Part shown: positions 1-19,351 of the stretch, piece by piece | Numbering within the stretch: position 1 is the first letter of the stretch | Layout: each line of letters begins with the position of its first letter | Made by a program: the position numbers and the translations under genes | Assembly: GCA_003220615.1 (NCBI GenBank) | Contig: QHTB01000130.1 | Location: forward strand, 1-64,000 | From: Candidatus Rokuibacteriota bacterium | GTDB lineage: Bacteria; Methylomirabilota; Methylomirabilia; Rokubacteriales; CSP1-6 | Reading direction: 5' to 3' | DNA length: 64,000 nt | Notes under the pieces: generated by a model | Databases searched by the model: none | What the model saw: the letters and a program-made list of their open reading frames with translations, nothing else | Told to the model about the DNA's origin: nothing

Positions 1-728
1 CCCACCTTCACGATCCCCCGCTCGACCCGCCCGGTCACCACCGTCCCCCGCCCCGTGATCGAGAAAATGTCCTCGATCGGCATCAGAAACGGCTTGTCCA
101 CCGGCCGCGGCGGCGTCGGAATGTAGCTGTCCACCGCCTGCATCAGCTTCCAGATCGCCTCCGCCGCCTTCGGGTCCTCCGGCTTCTCGTTGGCCTGCAG
201 CGCCGACCCCCGGATCACCGGCACCTCGTCCCCCGGAAACTGGTACTTCTTCAACAGCTCCCGCACCTCCAGCTCCACCAGGTCCAGAATCTCCGGGTCA
301 TCCACCATGTCCACCTTGTTCATGAAGACGACGAGAAAGGGAACGTTGACCTGCCGAGCCAGCAACACATGTTCACGCGTCTGCGGCATCGGCCCGTCAT
401 TGGCCGCCACCACCAGAATCGCCCCGTCCATCTGGGCCGCCCCCGTGATCATGTTCTTGATGTAGTCCGCGTGCCCCGGACAGTCGATGTGGGCGTAGTG
501 CCGCTTGTCCGTCTCGTACTCCACGTGCGCCACCGCGATCGTGATCCCCCGCTCCCGCTCTTCCGGCGCGTTATCGATCGACCCGTACTCCCGCACCGCG
601 ATCTTCTGGTTCTTCGTGTGCAGCACCTTCGTGATCGCCGCCGTCAACGTCGTCTTGCCGTGGTCGATGTGCCCGATCGTCCCGATGTTCACGTGCGGCT
701 TCGTCCGCTCGTACTTCGCCTTCGCCAT
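1..728 (-). CDS. tuf: Elongation factor Tu, copy 1 (3' end cut by window edge)
   Basis: EF-Tu is the GTPase that brings aminoacyl-tRNA to the ribosome. About 242 N-terminal codons are present, starting MAKAKYER at an ATG at 728 with GGAGGA upstream. The GTPase elements (the P-loop [16 protein letters not shown] and NKVD) are all visible. The gene lies 28 bases after fusA, as the last visible member of a str operon rpsL-rpsG-fusA-tuf. It is a near duplicate of the copy at 15462-16655: protein differences are few (for example NQKIAV here against NKAIAV there). The DNA differs in one concentrated synonymous patch at 252-399. Domains 2 and 3 lie largely beyond the window. Confidence 0.97.
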   Translation of the reverse strand, partial: MAKAKYERTKPHVNIGTIGHIDHGKTTLTAAITKVLHTKNQKIAVREYGSIDNAPEERERGITIAVAHVEYETDKRHYAHIDCPGHADYIKNMITGAAQMDGAILVVAANDGPMPQTREHVLLARQVNVPFLVVFMNKVDMVDDPEILDLVELEVRELLKKYQFPGDEVPVIRGSALQANEKPEDPKAAEAIWKLMQAVDSYIPTPPRPVDKPFLMPIEDIFSITGRGTVVTGRVERGIVKV

Positions 729-756
729 GATCTGCGTTCCTCCGGTCTCGCGAGTT

Positions 757-2868
<2,112 letters not shown>

Positions 2869-2900
2869 TATGTCGCCCCTTTTTGTTCGGCTACACATGC

Positions 2901-2933
2901 GAAGAGGGGGGTCAGCACGTGGCCCCCCTCTTC
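2901..2933. repeat. Strong hairpin between rpsG and fusA
   Basis: An 11-bp perfect inverted repeat (GAAGAGGGGGG at 2901-2911, complement at 2923-2933) surrounds an 11-base loop in the 78-base rpsG-fusA gap. No T-run follows on the transcribed strand, so it is not a standard intrinsic terminator. It could be an attenuator, an RNA-processing site or an mRNA-stability element. Similar G6/C6 hairpins occur at 12617-12637 and 61000-61022. Confidence 0.7.
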
Positions 2934-2946
2934 GTCGTTCCCCCGT

Positions 2947-3417
<471 letters not shown>

Positions 3418-3798
3418 CTACGCGGCTCCCTTGGGCGCCTTGGCGCCGTACTTCGACCGGCTCTGCTTGCGGCCGGCCACGCCGGCCGTATCCAGCGTGC
3501 CGCGAATGATGTGGTAGCGGATACCGGGAAGGTCCTTCACACGGCCACCCCGGATCATCACGATCGAGTGCTCCTGGAGATTGTGGCCGACCCCCGGGAT
3601 GTACGACGTCACTTCCAGGCCGTTGGTGAGCCGCACGCGGGCCACCTTGCGCAAGGCCGAGTTCGGCTTCTTCGGTGTGGTCGTGTACACGCGAATGCAC
3701 ACGCCCCGCTTCTGAGGACACGCCTGCATCGCCGGCGTCTTCGACTTCTTCCGCATGGCCTCTCGGCCCTTACGCACGAGCTGATTAATGGTCGGCAT
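3418..3798 (-). CDS. rpsL: 30S ribosomal protein S12
   Basis: S12 sits in the decoding centre of the 30S subunit. The 126 residues include the family motifs [24 protein letters not shown] and GGRVKDLPG. The lysines corresponding to E. coli K43 and K88, where streptomycin-resistance changes occur, are both present, so the sequence looks wild type at those positions. The ATG has AGGAG upstream and a short leader from the promoter at 3846-3874. It is the first gene of the str operon. Confidence 0.97.
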   Translation of the reverse strand: MPTINQLVRKGREAMRKKSKTPAMQACPQKRGVCIRVYTTTPKKPNSALRKVARVRLTNGLEVTSYIPGVGHNLQEHSIVMIRGGRVKDLPGIRYHIIRGTLDTAGVAGRKQSRSKYGAKAPKGAA

Positions 3799-3845
3799 GG
3801 CTCTCCTGACGCCAAACCTGCCGGGTCCGGCGACAAAACTCTAAC

Positions 3846-3882
3846 TTTATATCTGAAACACCCTGTGATGTCAAAGTTTCAG
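3846..3882 (-). promoter_or_regulatory. str operon promoter with flanking inverted repeat
   Basis: On the minus strand a perfect -35 TTGACA (3874-3869) is followed by exactly 17 bases and a -10 TATAAA (3851-3846), in the 97-base rpoC-rpsL gap. Transcription would begin near 3838, about 40 bases before rpsL. A perfect 7-bp inverted repeat CTGAAAC/GTTTCAG (3853-3859 and 3876-3882) brackets the -35 and spacer and could be an operator. Confidence 0.8.
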
Positions 3883-3895
3883 GCCTCACCACACC

Positions 3896-8080
<4,185 letters not shown>

Positions 8081-8106
8081 TCAGTCTTCTCCTTTGTCGA
8101 GGGGGC

Positions 8107-12114
<4,008 letters not shown>

Positions 12115-12173
12115 GGCTTCTCCTGAGGATTAAGGGTTTCGCCCCGATCACATCGCCGCCCCGGAATCGGCGT

Positions 12174-12563
12174 CTACTTGACCTGGACGGTCGCGCCCTG
12201 CTCCTCGAGCTTCTTCTTCATTTCTTCGGCCTCGGCCTTGGCGATCTTCTCCTTCACCGCCTTGGGCGCACCGTCGACCAGGTCCTTGGCCTCCTTGAGG
12301 CCGAGACCGGTCAACTCGCGCACCACCTTGATGACCTGGATCTTCTTCTCACCGGCCGCCATCAGAACCACGTCGAAGTCGGTCTTCTCCTCGACGGCCG
12401 GGGCCCCGCCGCCGGCGCCACCCGCCGATCCCGGCATGGCCGCAACGGCCACGGGCGCTGCCGCCGACACGCCCCACTTCTCCTGGAGCAGCTTCGAGAG
12501 CTTCGCGGCGTCGAGCAGCGAGAGCTTGTCGAGTTGTTCGGCGATTTCTTCGATCGTGGCCAT
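12174..12563 (-). CDS. rplL: 50S ribosomal protein L7/L12
   Basis: L12 forms the flexible stalk that recruits translation GTPases. The gene gives 129 residues: an N-terminal dimerisation helix ([22 protein letters not shown]), an Ala/Gly/Pro-rich hinge around residues 35-55, and a C-terminal domain with [17 protein letters not shown] placed the start at the ATG at 12563, which has AAAGGAG just upstream. The frame is open further, but the extra residues are not part of the family. It follows rplJ after 162 bases containing a hairpin. Confidence 0.97.
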   Translation of the reverse strand: MATIEEIAEQLDKLSLLDAAKLSKLLQEKWGVSAAAPVAVAAMPGSAGGAGGGAPAVEEKTDFDVVLMAAGEKKIQVIKVVRELTGLGLKEAKDLVDGAPKAVKEKIAKAEAEEMKKKLEEQGATVQVK

Positions 12564-12616
12564 GGCCTCTCCTTTGTAATGGGTGCGGGCACCCGGGCTG
12601 TCGCTTCTGTTCAACT

Positions 12617-12637
12617 GAGGGGGGCAACGCCCCCCTC
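12617..12637. repeat. Hairpin in the rplJ-rplL spacer
   Basis: An 8-bp perfect stem (GAGGGGGG at 12617-12624, complement at 12630-12637) with a 5-base loop lies in the 162-base rplJ-rplL gap, the largest non-coding stretch inside the ribosomal block. There is no T-run after it. It may be an attenuating or processing structure that helps set the L12:L10 ratio (inference). The rest of the gap shows no other feature apart from the rplL ribosome-binding site. Confidence 0.65.
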
Positions 12638-12725
12638 GTTCTCCCCCGGCGCGCCCCGCCGCGATATTCCCTTACCGCTTCATCGACCGCGTCGCGCGCC
12701 GCGCGACCACGGCCCCATCACTCCG

Positions 12726-13274
12726 CTATGCGTGTCCGTTCGAGTCGGCGGCCGCTTCGGCGGCGGCCTGGGCCCCGCGCTGCTGCAGGACGTAGGCGAT
12801 CTCGCGTTGCGGGGCCGCGAGCAAGCCGACGAGCTGGGCCAGCGGTCCCTGGAGCGCGGCGAGCAGCTGGCTGCGCAGCGCGTCTCGCGAGGGTAGATCG
12901 GCCAGCGCCTTCAGTCCGGCCGGTTCCAGGACCTGACCATCGGCGTAGCCCGCCTTGATCGTGAGCGCCTGATTCGCTTTCGTGAACGCCTGGAGCGCTT
13001 TGGCCACGGCCACCGGGTCACTGTTCGAGACGATCATCCCGGTCGGGCCGTTGAGGTGACGGGCCAGCGCGCTCAGATCCGTCGCGTCGACGGCGATCTT
13101 GGCCAGCCGGTTCTTCACGACCTTGTAGTGCGCGGACACGGCCCGCAGTTGCTTGCGCAGATCGGACAGCTGCCGCACGGTCAGGCCCCGGTACTCGGTG
13201 AGCACGACCGTCTTCACGCCGTCCAGGCGCTGCTTGAGCTCGTCGACCGCCTTGACCTTGGCTTCCGTGGGCAC
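12726..13274 (-). CDS. rplJ: 50S ribosomal protein L10
   Basis: L10 anchors L12 dimers to the ribosome stalk base. The 182 residues begin [39 protein letters not shown], typical of the family, and end in the alpha-helical L12-binding tail. The start is a GTG at 13274, only 2 bases after the rplA stop. Consequently the long rplJ leader used for L10 autoregulation in E. coli is missing, and any autoregulation must act elsewhere. Confidence 0.96.
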   Translation of the reverse strand: MPTEAKVKAVDELKQRLDGVKTVVLTEYRGLTVRQLSDLRKQLRAVSAHYKVVKNRLAKIAVDATDLSALARHLNGPTGMIVSNSDPVAVAKALQAFTKANQALTIKAGYADGQVLEPAGLKALADLPSRDALRSQLLAALQGPLAQLVGLLAAPQREIAYVLQQRGAQAAAEAAADSNGHA

Positions 13275-13276
13275 GC

Positions 13277-14008
13277 TCAGGCTCCTTGCTTCTTGAACAG
13301 GTTGGCCGTCCGCACGGGATCGATCTTGATGCCGGGGCTCATCGTGCTGGACAGCGTGAGCGTCCGGAGATACGTGCCCTTGGCCGCCGCGGGCTTGGCG
13401 CGAACGATCGCCTCGATCACGGCCAGCGCGTTGGCGACGATGTTCTCGGGGCTGAACGAACGCTTACCGACCGGCACGTGGACGTTACCCGCCTTGTCGA
13501 CGCGGAACTCGACCTTCCCCGCCTTGGCTTCGCGCACCGCCCGTCCCACGTCGAAGGTGACCGTGCCGAGCTTGGGGTTCGGCATGAGGCCGCGTGGACC
13601 CAGTACCTTGCCGAGGCGTCCGACCTGACCCATGAGGTCCGGCGTGGCGATCGCCGTGTCGAACTCCATGAAGCCGCCCTGGACCTTCTCGACGAGATCC
13701 TCGGCGCCGATCACATCCGCCCCCGCCTCGCGCGCCTCCCGCTCCTTCTCGCCTTTGGCGAAGACGGCAACCCGGATGGACTTGCCGATGCCGTGAGGCA
13801 GGACGACGGCGCCGCGCACCATCTGATCGGCGTGCTTGGGATCGACGCCGAGCCGGAGCGACAGATCGACGGACTCGTCGAACTTCGCGCCCGGCATCGC
13901 CTTCAGCGCGCCGACCGCCTCCTCCACCGTGTGTTCACGCTCCGGCTCGATTTTGGCCGTCGCCGTCGCGTACCGCTTGCCACCCTTCTTCGTGAGAACC
14001 GTCGCCAT
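13277..14008 (-). CDS. rplA: 50S ribosomal protein L1
   Basis: L1 forms the mobile stalk near the ribosomal E site. The 243 residues carry the family blocks [27 protein letters not shown] and [11 protein letters not shown], with a normal length. It follows rplK after 18 bases and precedes rplJ by 2 bases, so all are read from one mRNA. In many bacteria L1 represses translation of rplK-rplA; I see no distinct operator here. Confidence 0.97.
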   Translation of the reverse strand: MATVLTKKGGKRYATATAKIEPEREHTVEEAVGALKAMPGAKFDESVDLSLRLGVDPKHADQMVRGAVVLPHGIGKSIRVAVFAKGEKEREAREAGADVIGAEDLVEKVQGGFMEFDTAIATPDLMGQVGRLGKVLGPRGLMPNPKLGTVTFDVGRAVREAKAGKVEFRVDKAGNVHVPVGKRSFSPENIVANALAVIEAIVRAKPAAAKGTYLRTLTLSSTMSPGIKIDPVRTANLFKKQGA

Positions 14009-14026
14009 GGCTTGCGCTCCTGATCG

Positions 14027-14446
14027 TTAGACGACGTCGATGCCCATGCTGCGGGCGGTGCCTTCGACGATCCGCATCGCGGCGTCGATGTTCTCGGTGT
14101 TGAGGTCCACCAGCTTCGTCTGCGCGATCTCCCGGACCTGCTGGCGGCTCACCTTACCGATCTTGTCCTTGTGAGGAATCGCCGACGCTTTGGCGATCCC
14201 GGCCGCCCGCTTGAGGAGGACCGCGGCCGGCGGCGTCTTCACCACGAACGTGAACGACCGATCCTGATAGATGGTCACCACGACCGGAAGGATCAGACCT
14301 TCCTGCCCCTGCGTCTGGGCATTGAACCCCTTGCAGAACTCCATGATGTTCACGCCGTGCTGTCCGAGCGCCGGGCCGACCGGCGGCGAGGGATTCCCCT
14401 TCCCCGCCGGGATCTGCAACTTGACGACGGCCTGGACCTTTTTCAC
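14027..14446 (-). CDS. rplK: 50S ribosomal protein L11
   Basis: L11 binds the GTPase-associated centre of 23S rRNA. The 139 residues start [30 protein letters not shown] and include the RNA-binding C-terminal domain. The start is a GTG at 14446 with AGGTGG upstream, and it overlaps the nusG stop as GTGA. The same frame stays open upstream through nusG, but those residues are not L11-like. The overlap implies translational coupling to nusG. Confidence 0.96.
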   Translation of the reverse strand: MKKVQAVVKLQIPAGKGNPSPPVGPALGQHGVNIMEFCKGFNAQTQGQEGLILPVVVTIYQDRSFTFVVKTPPAAVLLKRAAGIAKASAIPHKDKIGKVSRQQVREIAQTKLVDLNTENIDAAMRIVEGTARSMGIDVV

Positions 14447-14997
14447 AGTCGTTCCACCTGGTAGTACTCGAGCTCGACCGGCGTGGGACGTCCGAAGACA
14501 GGTACCACCACCTTCATACGGCCCCGCTCCGGGTTGATGTCCTCGACGGTCCCCTGGAAGTTCACGAACGGTCCGTCGATGACCCGCACCTTGTCGCCAC
14601 GCTGGAAGACCGACTTCGGCTTGGGCTTCTCCGCGCCGGCTTCCATCTGACGCAGGATCTCGTCGACCTGATCCTGACTGAGCGCCACCGGCCGCGTGCC
14701 CGAGCCGACGAAGCCGGTCACCTTGGGCGTCGCGCGCACGAGCTGCCAGGTCTCGTCGCTCAGCTCCATTTCGACGAGCACGTAGCCGGGGAAGAACTTC
14801 TGCTCGGTCTCCCGCTTCTGCTTGTTGCGCACCTCGACCACTTTCTCGGTCGGGACCAGGACGCGCGAGACCTTCTCGCCCATCCCGAAGATCTTGGCGC
14901 GCGACTGGATGGCCTCGGCGACCTTGTTCTCGAAGCCCGAGTAGGTATGTACGACGAACCACTGCTTGGTCGTCGTGGCCGTCCCCTCTGCGCTCAT
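14443..14997 (-). CDS. nusG: Transcription termination/antitermination factor NusG
   Basis: NusG binds RNA polymerase and links it to ribosomes, Rho or antitermination complexes. The 184 residues comprise the NGN domain ([18 protein letters not shown] to about residue 115) and a C-terminal KOW domain ([21 protein letters not shown]). It overlaps secE upstream (ATGA) and rplK downstream (GTGA), the standard secE-nusG-rplK arrangement. Confidence 0.97.
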   Translation of the reverse strand: MSAEGTATTTKQWFVVHTYSGFENKVAEAIQSRAKIFGMGEKVSRVLVPTEKVVEVRNKQKRETEQKFFPGYVLVEMELSDETWQLVRATPKVTGFVGSGTRPVALSQDQVDEILRQMEAGAEKPKPKSVFQRGDKVRVIDGPFVNFQGTVEDINPERGRMKVVVPVFGRPTPVELEYYQVERL

Positions 14998-15185
14998 CTC
15001 AGGATCCTTTCCACGACTCTCGCCAGCCCGATGTCGACCGCACCCAGGAAGAACGCGAGCACGACCGTCACCACGATCACCACGGTCGTCGAGTTCACGA
15101 GCTCCTGCCGGCTGGGCCAGGTCACCTTACGGAATTCGACGAGGACTTCGCGGATGAATTCTCGTGCCCGCGTCAGGAAGCCCAT
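14994..15185 (-). CDS. secE: Preprotein translocase subunit SecE
   Basis: A small membrane subunit of the SecYEG channel. The 63 residues form the short single-span SecE: an amphipathic N-terminal helix with [13 protein letters not shown], followed by one transmembrane helix ([17 protein letters not shown]). E. coli SecE has two further helices, but this minimal form is the usual one in most bacteria. It sits between tRNA-Trp and nusG and overlaps nusG by 4 bases. Confidence 0.96.
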   Translation of the reverse strand: MGFLTRAREFIREVLVEFRKVTWPSRQELVNSTTVVIVVTVVLAFFLGAVDIGLARVVERILR

Positions 15186-15211
15186 GTCACTGCCCTCGGT
15201 CCAATATATGG

Positions 15212-15288
15212 TGGCAGGGGTGGAGGGATTCGAACCCCCATCCCCCGGATTTGGAGTCCGGTGCTCTAGCCGTTAGAGCTACACCCCT
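15212..15288 (-). tRNA. trnW: tRNA-Trp (CCA anticodon)
   Basis: The minus strand folds as a complete 77-base cloverleaf: 7-bp acceptor AGGGGTG/CACCCCT, anticodon stem CCGGA/TCCGG with loop CTCCAAA (anticodon CCA), and a T arm with GTTCGAATC. The 3' CCA is encoded. It lies between rpmG and secE, the common rpmG-trnW-secE order. Confidence 0.97.
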
Positions 15289-15302
15289 CCGTGCGGCGGC
15301 GA

Positions 15303-15452
15303 CTACTTCGTCTCCTTGTGCGGCGTGTGTTTGCGGCACCACCGGCAATACTTCTTCAACTCCATGCGGTCGGGATGCGTCCGCTTGTTCTTGGTCGTCG
15401 AGTAGTTCCGACGCTGACACGTGGTGCATGCGAGCGAGATGATGTCGCGCAT
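15303..15452 (-). CDS. rpmG: 50S ribosomal protein L33, zinc-binding form
   Basis: A 49-residue large-subunit protein, too small to stand out but clear on translation: it begins [17 protein letters not shown], and four cysteines at residues 9, 12, 36 and 39 form two CxxC pairs of the zinc-ribbon (C+) type. It sits 9 bases after the second tuf and just before tRNA-Trp, the classical position. In many genomes zinc starvation replaces C+ L33 with a cysteine-free paralogue; none is present in this window. Confidence 0.95.
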   Translation of the reverse strand: MRDIISLACTTCQRRNYSTTKNKRTHPDRMELKKYCRWCRKHTPHKETK

Positions 15453-15461
15453 GGCCGTCCA

Positions 15462-16655
15462 CTATTCCTGAATCTCGGTGACGACGCCGGCGCCCACCGT
15501 GCGGCCCCCTTCGCGGATCGCGAATCGCAGCTCCTTCTCCATCGCGATCGGCTGGATCAGCTCGATCGCCAGCGTCACGTTGTCCCCCGGCATCACCATC
15601 TCCACCCCCGCCGGCAACGTGCACACCCCCGTCACGTCCGTCGTCCGAAAGTAAAACTGCGGCCGGTACCCGTTGAAGTAGGGCGTGTGCCGCCCCCCCT
15701 CTTCCTTCGTCAGCACGTACACCTCGGCCTTGAAGTTCTTGTGCGGTTTGATCGACGCCGGCTTGGCCAGCACCTGCCCCCGCTCCACCTCGTCCTTGTC
15801 CACCCCCCGCAACAGCGCCCCGATATTATCCCCCGCCTGCCCTTCGTCCAGCAGCTTCCGGAACATCTCCACGCCCGTCACCACGCTCTTGCGCGTGGCG
15901 TGGATCCCCACGATCTCCACTTCCTCGCCCACCTTCACGATCCCTCGCTCGACTCGCCCGGTCACCACCGTCCCCCGCCCCGTGATCGAGAAGATGTCCT
16001 CGATCGGCATCAGAAACGGCTTGTCCACCGGCCGCGGCGGCGTCGGAATATAGCTGTCCACCGCCGCCATCAGCTTGAAGATCGCCTCCGCCGCCTTCGG
16101 GTCCTCCGGCTTCTCGTTGGCCTGCAGCGCCGACCCCCGGATCACCGGCACCTCGTCCCCCGGAAACTGGTACTTCTTGAGAAGCTCACGGACCTCGAGT
16201 TCGACCAGGTCGAGAATTTCAGGATCGTCGACCATATCGACTTTGTTCATGAAAACAACCAAGAACGGGACGTTCACCTGCCGCGCCAGCAGGACATGTT
16301 CCCGCGTCTGCGGCATCGGGCCGTCGTTGGCCGCCACCACCAGAATCGCCCCGTCCATCTGGGCCGCCCCCGTGATCATGTTCTTGATGTAGTCCGCGTG
16401 CCCCGGGCAGTCGATGTGGGCGTAGTGCCGCTTGTCCGTCTCGTACTCCACGTGCGCCACCGCGATCGTGATCCCCCGCTCCCGTTCTTCCGGCGCGTTA
16501 TCGATCGACCCGTACTCCCGCACCGCGATCGCCTTGTTCTTCGTGTGCAGCACCTTCGTGATCGCCGCCGTCAACGTCGTCTTGCCGTGGTCGATGTGCC
16601 CGATCGTCCCGATGTTCACGTGCGGCTTCGTCCGCTCGTACTTCGCCTTCGCCAT
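15462..16655 (-). CDS. tuf: Elongation factor Tu, copy 2 (complete)
   Basis: Complete 397-residue EF-Tu, starting [27 protein letters not shown] and ending in [12 protein letters not shown]. The G domain and beta-barrel domains 2 and 3 are all of normal length. I used the ATG at 16655; a GTG three bases upstream would add only one methionine. It follows four tRNA genes, equivalent to E. coli tufB. It is nearly identical to the copy at 1-728 except within 16179-16326, where about 31 of 148 bases differ without changing the protein. Confidence 0.98.
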   Translation of the reverse strand: MAKAKYERTKPHVNIGTIGHIDHGKTTLTAAITKVLHTKNKAIAVREYGSIDNAPEERERGITIAVAHVEYETDKRHYAHIDCPGHADYIKNMITGAAQMDGAILVVAANDGPMPQTREHVLLARQVNVPFLVVFMNKVDMVDDPEILDLVELEVRELLKKYQFPGDEVPVIRGSALQANEKPEDPKAAEAIFKLMAAVDSYIPTPPRPVDKPFLMPIEDIFSITGRGTVVTGRVERGIVKVGEEVEIVGIHATRKSVVTGVEMFRKLLDEGQAGDNIGALLRGVDKDEVERGQVLAKPASIKPHKNFKAEVYVLTKEEGGRHTPYFNGYRPQFYFRTTDVTGVCTLPAGVEMVMPGDNVTLAIELIQPIAMEKELRFAIREGGRTVGAGVVTEIQE

Positions 16656-16695
16656 CACTGACCTCCGTTGGCCGCGACAATCCTCTCGAGGGCGA

Positions 16696-16771
16696 TGGAG
16701 CCCATGTCCGGGATTGAACCGGAGACCTCGTCCTTACCAAGGACGCGCTCTGCCGACTGAGCTACATGGGC
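16696..16771 (-). tRNA. thrT: tRNA-Thr (GGU anticodon)
   Basis: The cloverleaf is complete on the minus strand: acceptor GCCCATG/CATGGGC, anticodon stem CGTCC/GGACG with loop TTGGTAA (anticodon GGT), and a normal T arm. CCA is encoded at 16698-16696. It is the tRNA closest to tuf, as thrT is to tufB in E. coli. Confidence 0.96.
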
Positions 16772-16785
16772 GTGGCCAATCGTCA

Positions 16786-16808
16786 TGGGGGCCCCGAAAT
16801 GGCCCCCA
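16786..16808. repeat. Hairpin between tRNA-Gly and tRNA-Thr(GGU)
   Basis: Perfect 8-bp stem TGGGGGCC/GGCCCCCA with a 7-base loop, in the 89-base spacer between two tRNA genes. No T-run follows. It may be a processing site for the multi-tRNA-tuf transcript or a partial terminator (inference). Confidence 0.6.
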
Positions 16809-16860
16809 AACCCCCGACGTTCGTCGCCCCCGGCAAAGCCGTGGGCTCCTCGATATCGCT

Positions 16861-16935
16861 TGGAGCGGGAAACGGGATTCGAACCCGCGACCCCCAGCTT
16901 GGAAGGCTGGCGCTCTACCGCTGAGCTATTCCCGC
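16861..16935 (-). tRNA. glyT: tRNA-Gly (UCC anticodon)
   Basis: Minus-strand cloverleaf with acceptor GCGGGAA/TTCCCGC, anticodon stem CCAGC/GCTGG and loop CTTCCAA (anticodon TCC). CCA is encoded. Third of four tRNAs in the cluster upstream of tuf. Confidence 0.96.
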
Positions 16936-16962
16936 CCATGTAAAGGCCGCCTCGTGCGCAAG

Positions 16963-17048
16963 TGGTGGGGAGGGGAGGGTTTGAACCTCCGAAGGCCGAA
17001 ACCAGCAGATTTACAGTCTGCCCCCTTTGACCACTTGGGTACCTCCCC
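16963..17048 (-). tRNA. tyrU: tRNA-Tyr (GUA anticodon)
   Basis: An 86-base class II tRNA on the minus strand: acceptor GGGGAGG/CCTCCCC, anticodon stem GCAGA/TCTGC with loop CTGTAAA (anticodon GTA), and a long variable arm (GGTTTCGGCC region). CCA is encoded at 16965-16963. Confidence 0.96.
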
Positions 17049-17100
17049 GAACCTGCCGGTATGATGTCTCGGAACTCCTCGGAATCTAACAACAGTTGGC

Positions 17101-17175
17101 TGGCGCTGGCGGGAGGATTTGAACCCCCGACCCACTGCTTACAAGGCAGTTGCTCTTCCCCTGAGCTACGCCAGC
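17101..17175 (-). tRNA. thrU: tRNA-Thr (UGU anticodon)
   Basis: Minus-strand cloverleaf with acceptor GCTGGCG/CGCCAGC, anticodon stem ACTGC/GCAGT and loop CTTGTAA (anticodon TGT). CCA is encoded. It is the first gene of the tRNA-tuf transcript, only about 8 bases from the predicted start site. Confidence 0.96.
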
Positions 17176-17189
17176 ACAGACAAAACTTC

Positions 17190-17218
17190 ACATTAGTTTC
17201 GAGTCTCTGTTAAGTCAA
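17190..17218 (-). promoter_or_regulatory. Promoter of the tRNA-tuf unit
   Basis: On the minus strand a -35 TTGACT (17218-17213), a 17-base spacer and a -10 TAATGT (17195-17190) stand about 15 bases before the 5' end of tRNA-Thr(UGU). The hexamers match 5/6 and 3/6 of consensus, with ideal spacing. The promoter overlaps the last codons of rlmB, so it is embedded in a gene end. Confidence 0.65.
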
Positions 17219-17963
17219 GGAGTTTTCGCCGGGCATGCCTCTGCCGGACGACCTCGTAACAGATGACCGCGGTAGCTGCCGATACGTTGAGGGAACCGAC
17301 CTGGCCGAGCATCGGCACGGTCAACAGAACGTCGCAAGTCCTCGCGATGAGCGGCCTCAGGCCGCCGCCTTCGCTTCCCAGGACGAGGCAGAGAGGGCCC
17401 GTCAGGTCGGCGTCCCACGGGGCGACCCCTCCCGTCGCGGCAGCCCCGTGAATCCACACGCCTGCTTGCTTGAGCTTCTCGAGCGCTGTCGCGAGATTCG
17501 TCTCGCGCGCCACCCTGACCGAGTCGGCGGCGCCCATCGCGGTCTTGGCCGCAGCACCCGTGAGCCCGACTTGATGATGCTTCGGAACGATCACGCCATG
17601 GACCCCGAGGGCGTCGGCGGACCGAAGCACGGCGCCGAGATTCCTCGGGTCCTGGACCTGGTCCAACGCCAGAAAGAACGCGGGCTCATCCCGCCCCGAT
17701 GGGATGTCGAGGAGGTCGTCCAGCTCCGCGTACTCGGCGGCGGCGACGCGGGCGACCACACCCTGATGGTTAGGCGACCCGGCGATGGCGGTGAGCTGGT
17801 CGCGTGTGCGATATGAGACCTTCACCCCGGCCCGGCGAGCCAGCGCCACCATTTCGGCCAGCGGGCCGGCCGCCCCGGCGAGGACGGCGATCTCATCGGT
17901 CCTCCGTCCACCACCCTTGAGGAGTGCGCGGACGGGATTTCGTCCGAAGAGGACGTCGCTCAA
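17193..17963 (-). CDS. rlmB: 23S rRNA (guanosine-2'-O-)-methyltransferase, TrmH/SpoU family
   Basis: A SAM-dependent 2'-O-ribose methyltransferase of the RlmB type. The N-terminal substrate-binding domain begins VLFGRNPVRALL; the SPOUT knot motifs follow (LDQVQDPRNLGAVLRSADALGV, LVLGSEGGGLRPL and VGSLNVSAATAV). I prefer the TTG at 17963, which gives a TTGA overlap with the cysS stop like other junctions here and about 256 residues. An upstream start at 18011 would overlap cysS by 52 bases. Neither start has a strong ribosome-binding site. The exact modified nucleotide (G2251 in E. coli) is by family only. Confidence 0.88.
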   Translation of the reverse strand: MSDVLFGRNPVRALLKGGGRRTDEIAVLAGAAGPLAEMVALARRAGVKVSYRTRDQLTAIAGSPNHQGVVARVAAAEYAELDDLLDIPSGRDEPAFFLALDQVQDPRNLGAVLRSADALGVHGVIVPKHHQVGLTGAAAKTAMGAADSVRVARETNLATALEKLKQAGVWIHGAAATGGVAPWDADLTGPLCLVLGSEGGGLRPLIARTCDVLLTVPMLGQVGSLNVSAATAVICYEVVRQRHARRKLLDLTETRN

Positions 17964-19351
17964 CGACGCGGCGTCAGTCGAGGGCCGCTGGGCGTGTCCT
18001 CGACCGACCATCCAAGCTTCTGGAGCTCATCGCGCAGCTCGTCGGAACGTCGCCAGTCACGCCGCTTGCGGGCGTCGGAACGCTCGCTGACGAGGCGGTC
18101 AACCTCCGCCGGCGGGCCCGCGACGGTCACGCCGCTCGCAAACAGGCCCAGCGCACCGCCCAGACGCTTGACCTCGTCGACTCCGGCCACGAGCGCCTGT
18201 TGAGCGTCAGCCTCCTCGGTGCGCTCGACGTGTTCATACAGCGCGCGTGCAAGATCGAACAGAGCGCCGAGCGCCTGAGGCGTATTGAAGTCGTCGTCCA
18301 TCGCCGCCTCGAAGCGGAGACGGAACTGACGCAACGCATCCGGAACCGGCCCCGGCGGCCATGCATAGCGGGCGGCTTCCCGGAACAGGCGGCTGAAGCG
18401 CTCGAGCGCACGCCCCGCCTCGTTCAAGCGCTCCTCCGAGAACTCGACCGGATGGCGGTAGTGGGTGCCGAGGAGCCAGAGTCTCAGCGCGTCCGGATCG
18501 TGGCGCTTCACCAGCTCGCGGATGAGCAGCGTGTTGCCCAGGGATTTGGACATCTTCTCGGCGCCCAGATTCACGAACCCGTTGTGGACCCAGTACCGAG
18601 CGAACGTCTTCCTGGTCGCCGCCTCCGACTGCGCGATCTCGCACTCGTGGTGGGGAAAGACGAGGTCCTCGCCCCCGCCATGGACGTCGAACGTCGAGCC
18701 GAGATACTCCATCGCCATGGCCGAGCACTCGATGTGCCAGCCGGGGCGTCCATCCCCCCAGGGACTCGGCCACGACGGCTCGCCAGGCTTGGCCGCTTTC
18801 CACAGCGCGAAGTCACGCGGGTCGCGTTTGCGCTCGTCCACTTCGACGCGGGCGCCGGCGAGCAGCTCGTCGAGGTTCTTGCCGGACAATCGGCCGTAGG
18901 CCGGAAACTTCGAGATCTCGAAGTAGACGTCACCCTCGACGACGTAGGCGACACCGGCCGTGACGAGCTGCTCGATGAGCCGGATCATCTGCTCGATATG
19001 GTCAGTGGCCTTGGGCTCGACGTCGCCCCGCAGGATGCCGATCGCGTCCATGTCGCGATAGAACTCGGCGATGTAGCGCTCCGAGATCTCGCGGGCGCTC
19101 ACGCCCTCGGCATTGGCGCGCTTGATGATCCTGTCGTCGACGTCGGTGAAGTTCTTGACGAACGTCACGCGATAGCCCTTGAAGGCCAGGTACCGGCGGA
19201 TCACGTCGAAGACGATGGCGCTCCGGGCGTGCCCGATGTGGCAGAGGTCGTAGACCGTGACCCCGCACACGTACATCCTCACCTCGCCGGGCACGAGTGG
19301 GACGAAGTCCTCCTCCTTGCGGGTGAGGGTGTTGTGGACGCTGAGGCTCAC
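17960..19351 (-). CDS. cysS: Cysteinyl-tRNA synthetase
   Basis: Class I synthetase charging tRNA-Cys. The 463 residues include the zinc-ligand cysteine in MYVCGVTVYD, the HIGH box in CHIGHARS, the GWHIECSAM and HHECEIAQSEA zinc-site segments, and KMSKS in EKMSKSLGN. Length is normal. It overlaps ispF by ATGA and the following rlmB. The pairing ispD-ispF-cysS-rlmB is common in bacteria. Confidence 0.97.
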   Translation of the reverse strand: MSLSVHNTLTRKEEDFVPLVPGEVRMYVCGVTVYDLCHIGHARSAIVFDVIRRYLAFKGYRVTFVKNFTDVDDRIIKRANAEGVSAREISERYIAEFYRDMDAIGILRGDVEPKATDHIEQMIRLIEQLVTAGVAYVVEGDVYFEISKFPAYGRLSGKNLDELLAGARVEVDERKRDPRDFALWKAAKPGEPSWPSPWGDGRPGWHIECSAMAMEYLGSTFDVHGGGEDLVFPHHECEIAQSEAATRKTFARYWVHNGFVNLGAEKMSKSLGNTLLIRELVKRHDPDALRLWLLGTHYRHPVEFSEERLNEAGRALERFSRLFREAARYAWPPGPVPDALRQFRLRFEAAMDDDFNTPQALGALFDLARALYEHVERTEEADAQQALVAGVDEVKRLGGALGLFASGVTVAGPPAEVDRLVSERSDARKRRDWRRSDELRDELQKLGWSVEDTPSGPRLTPRR

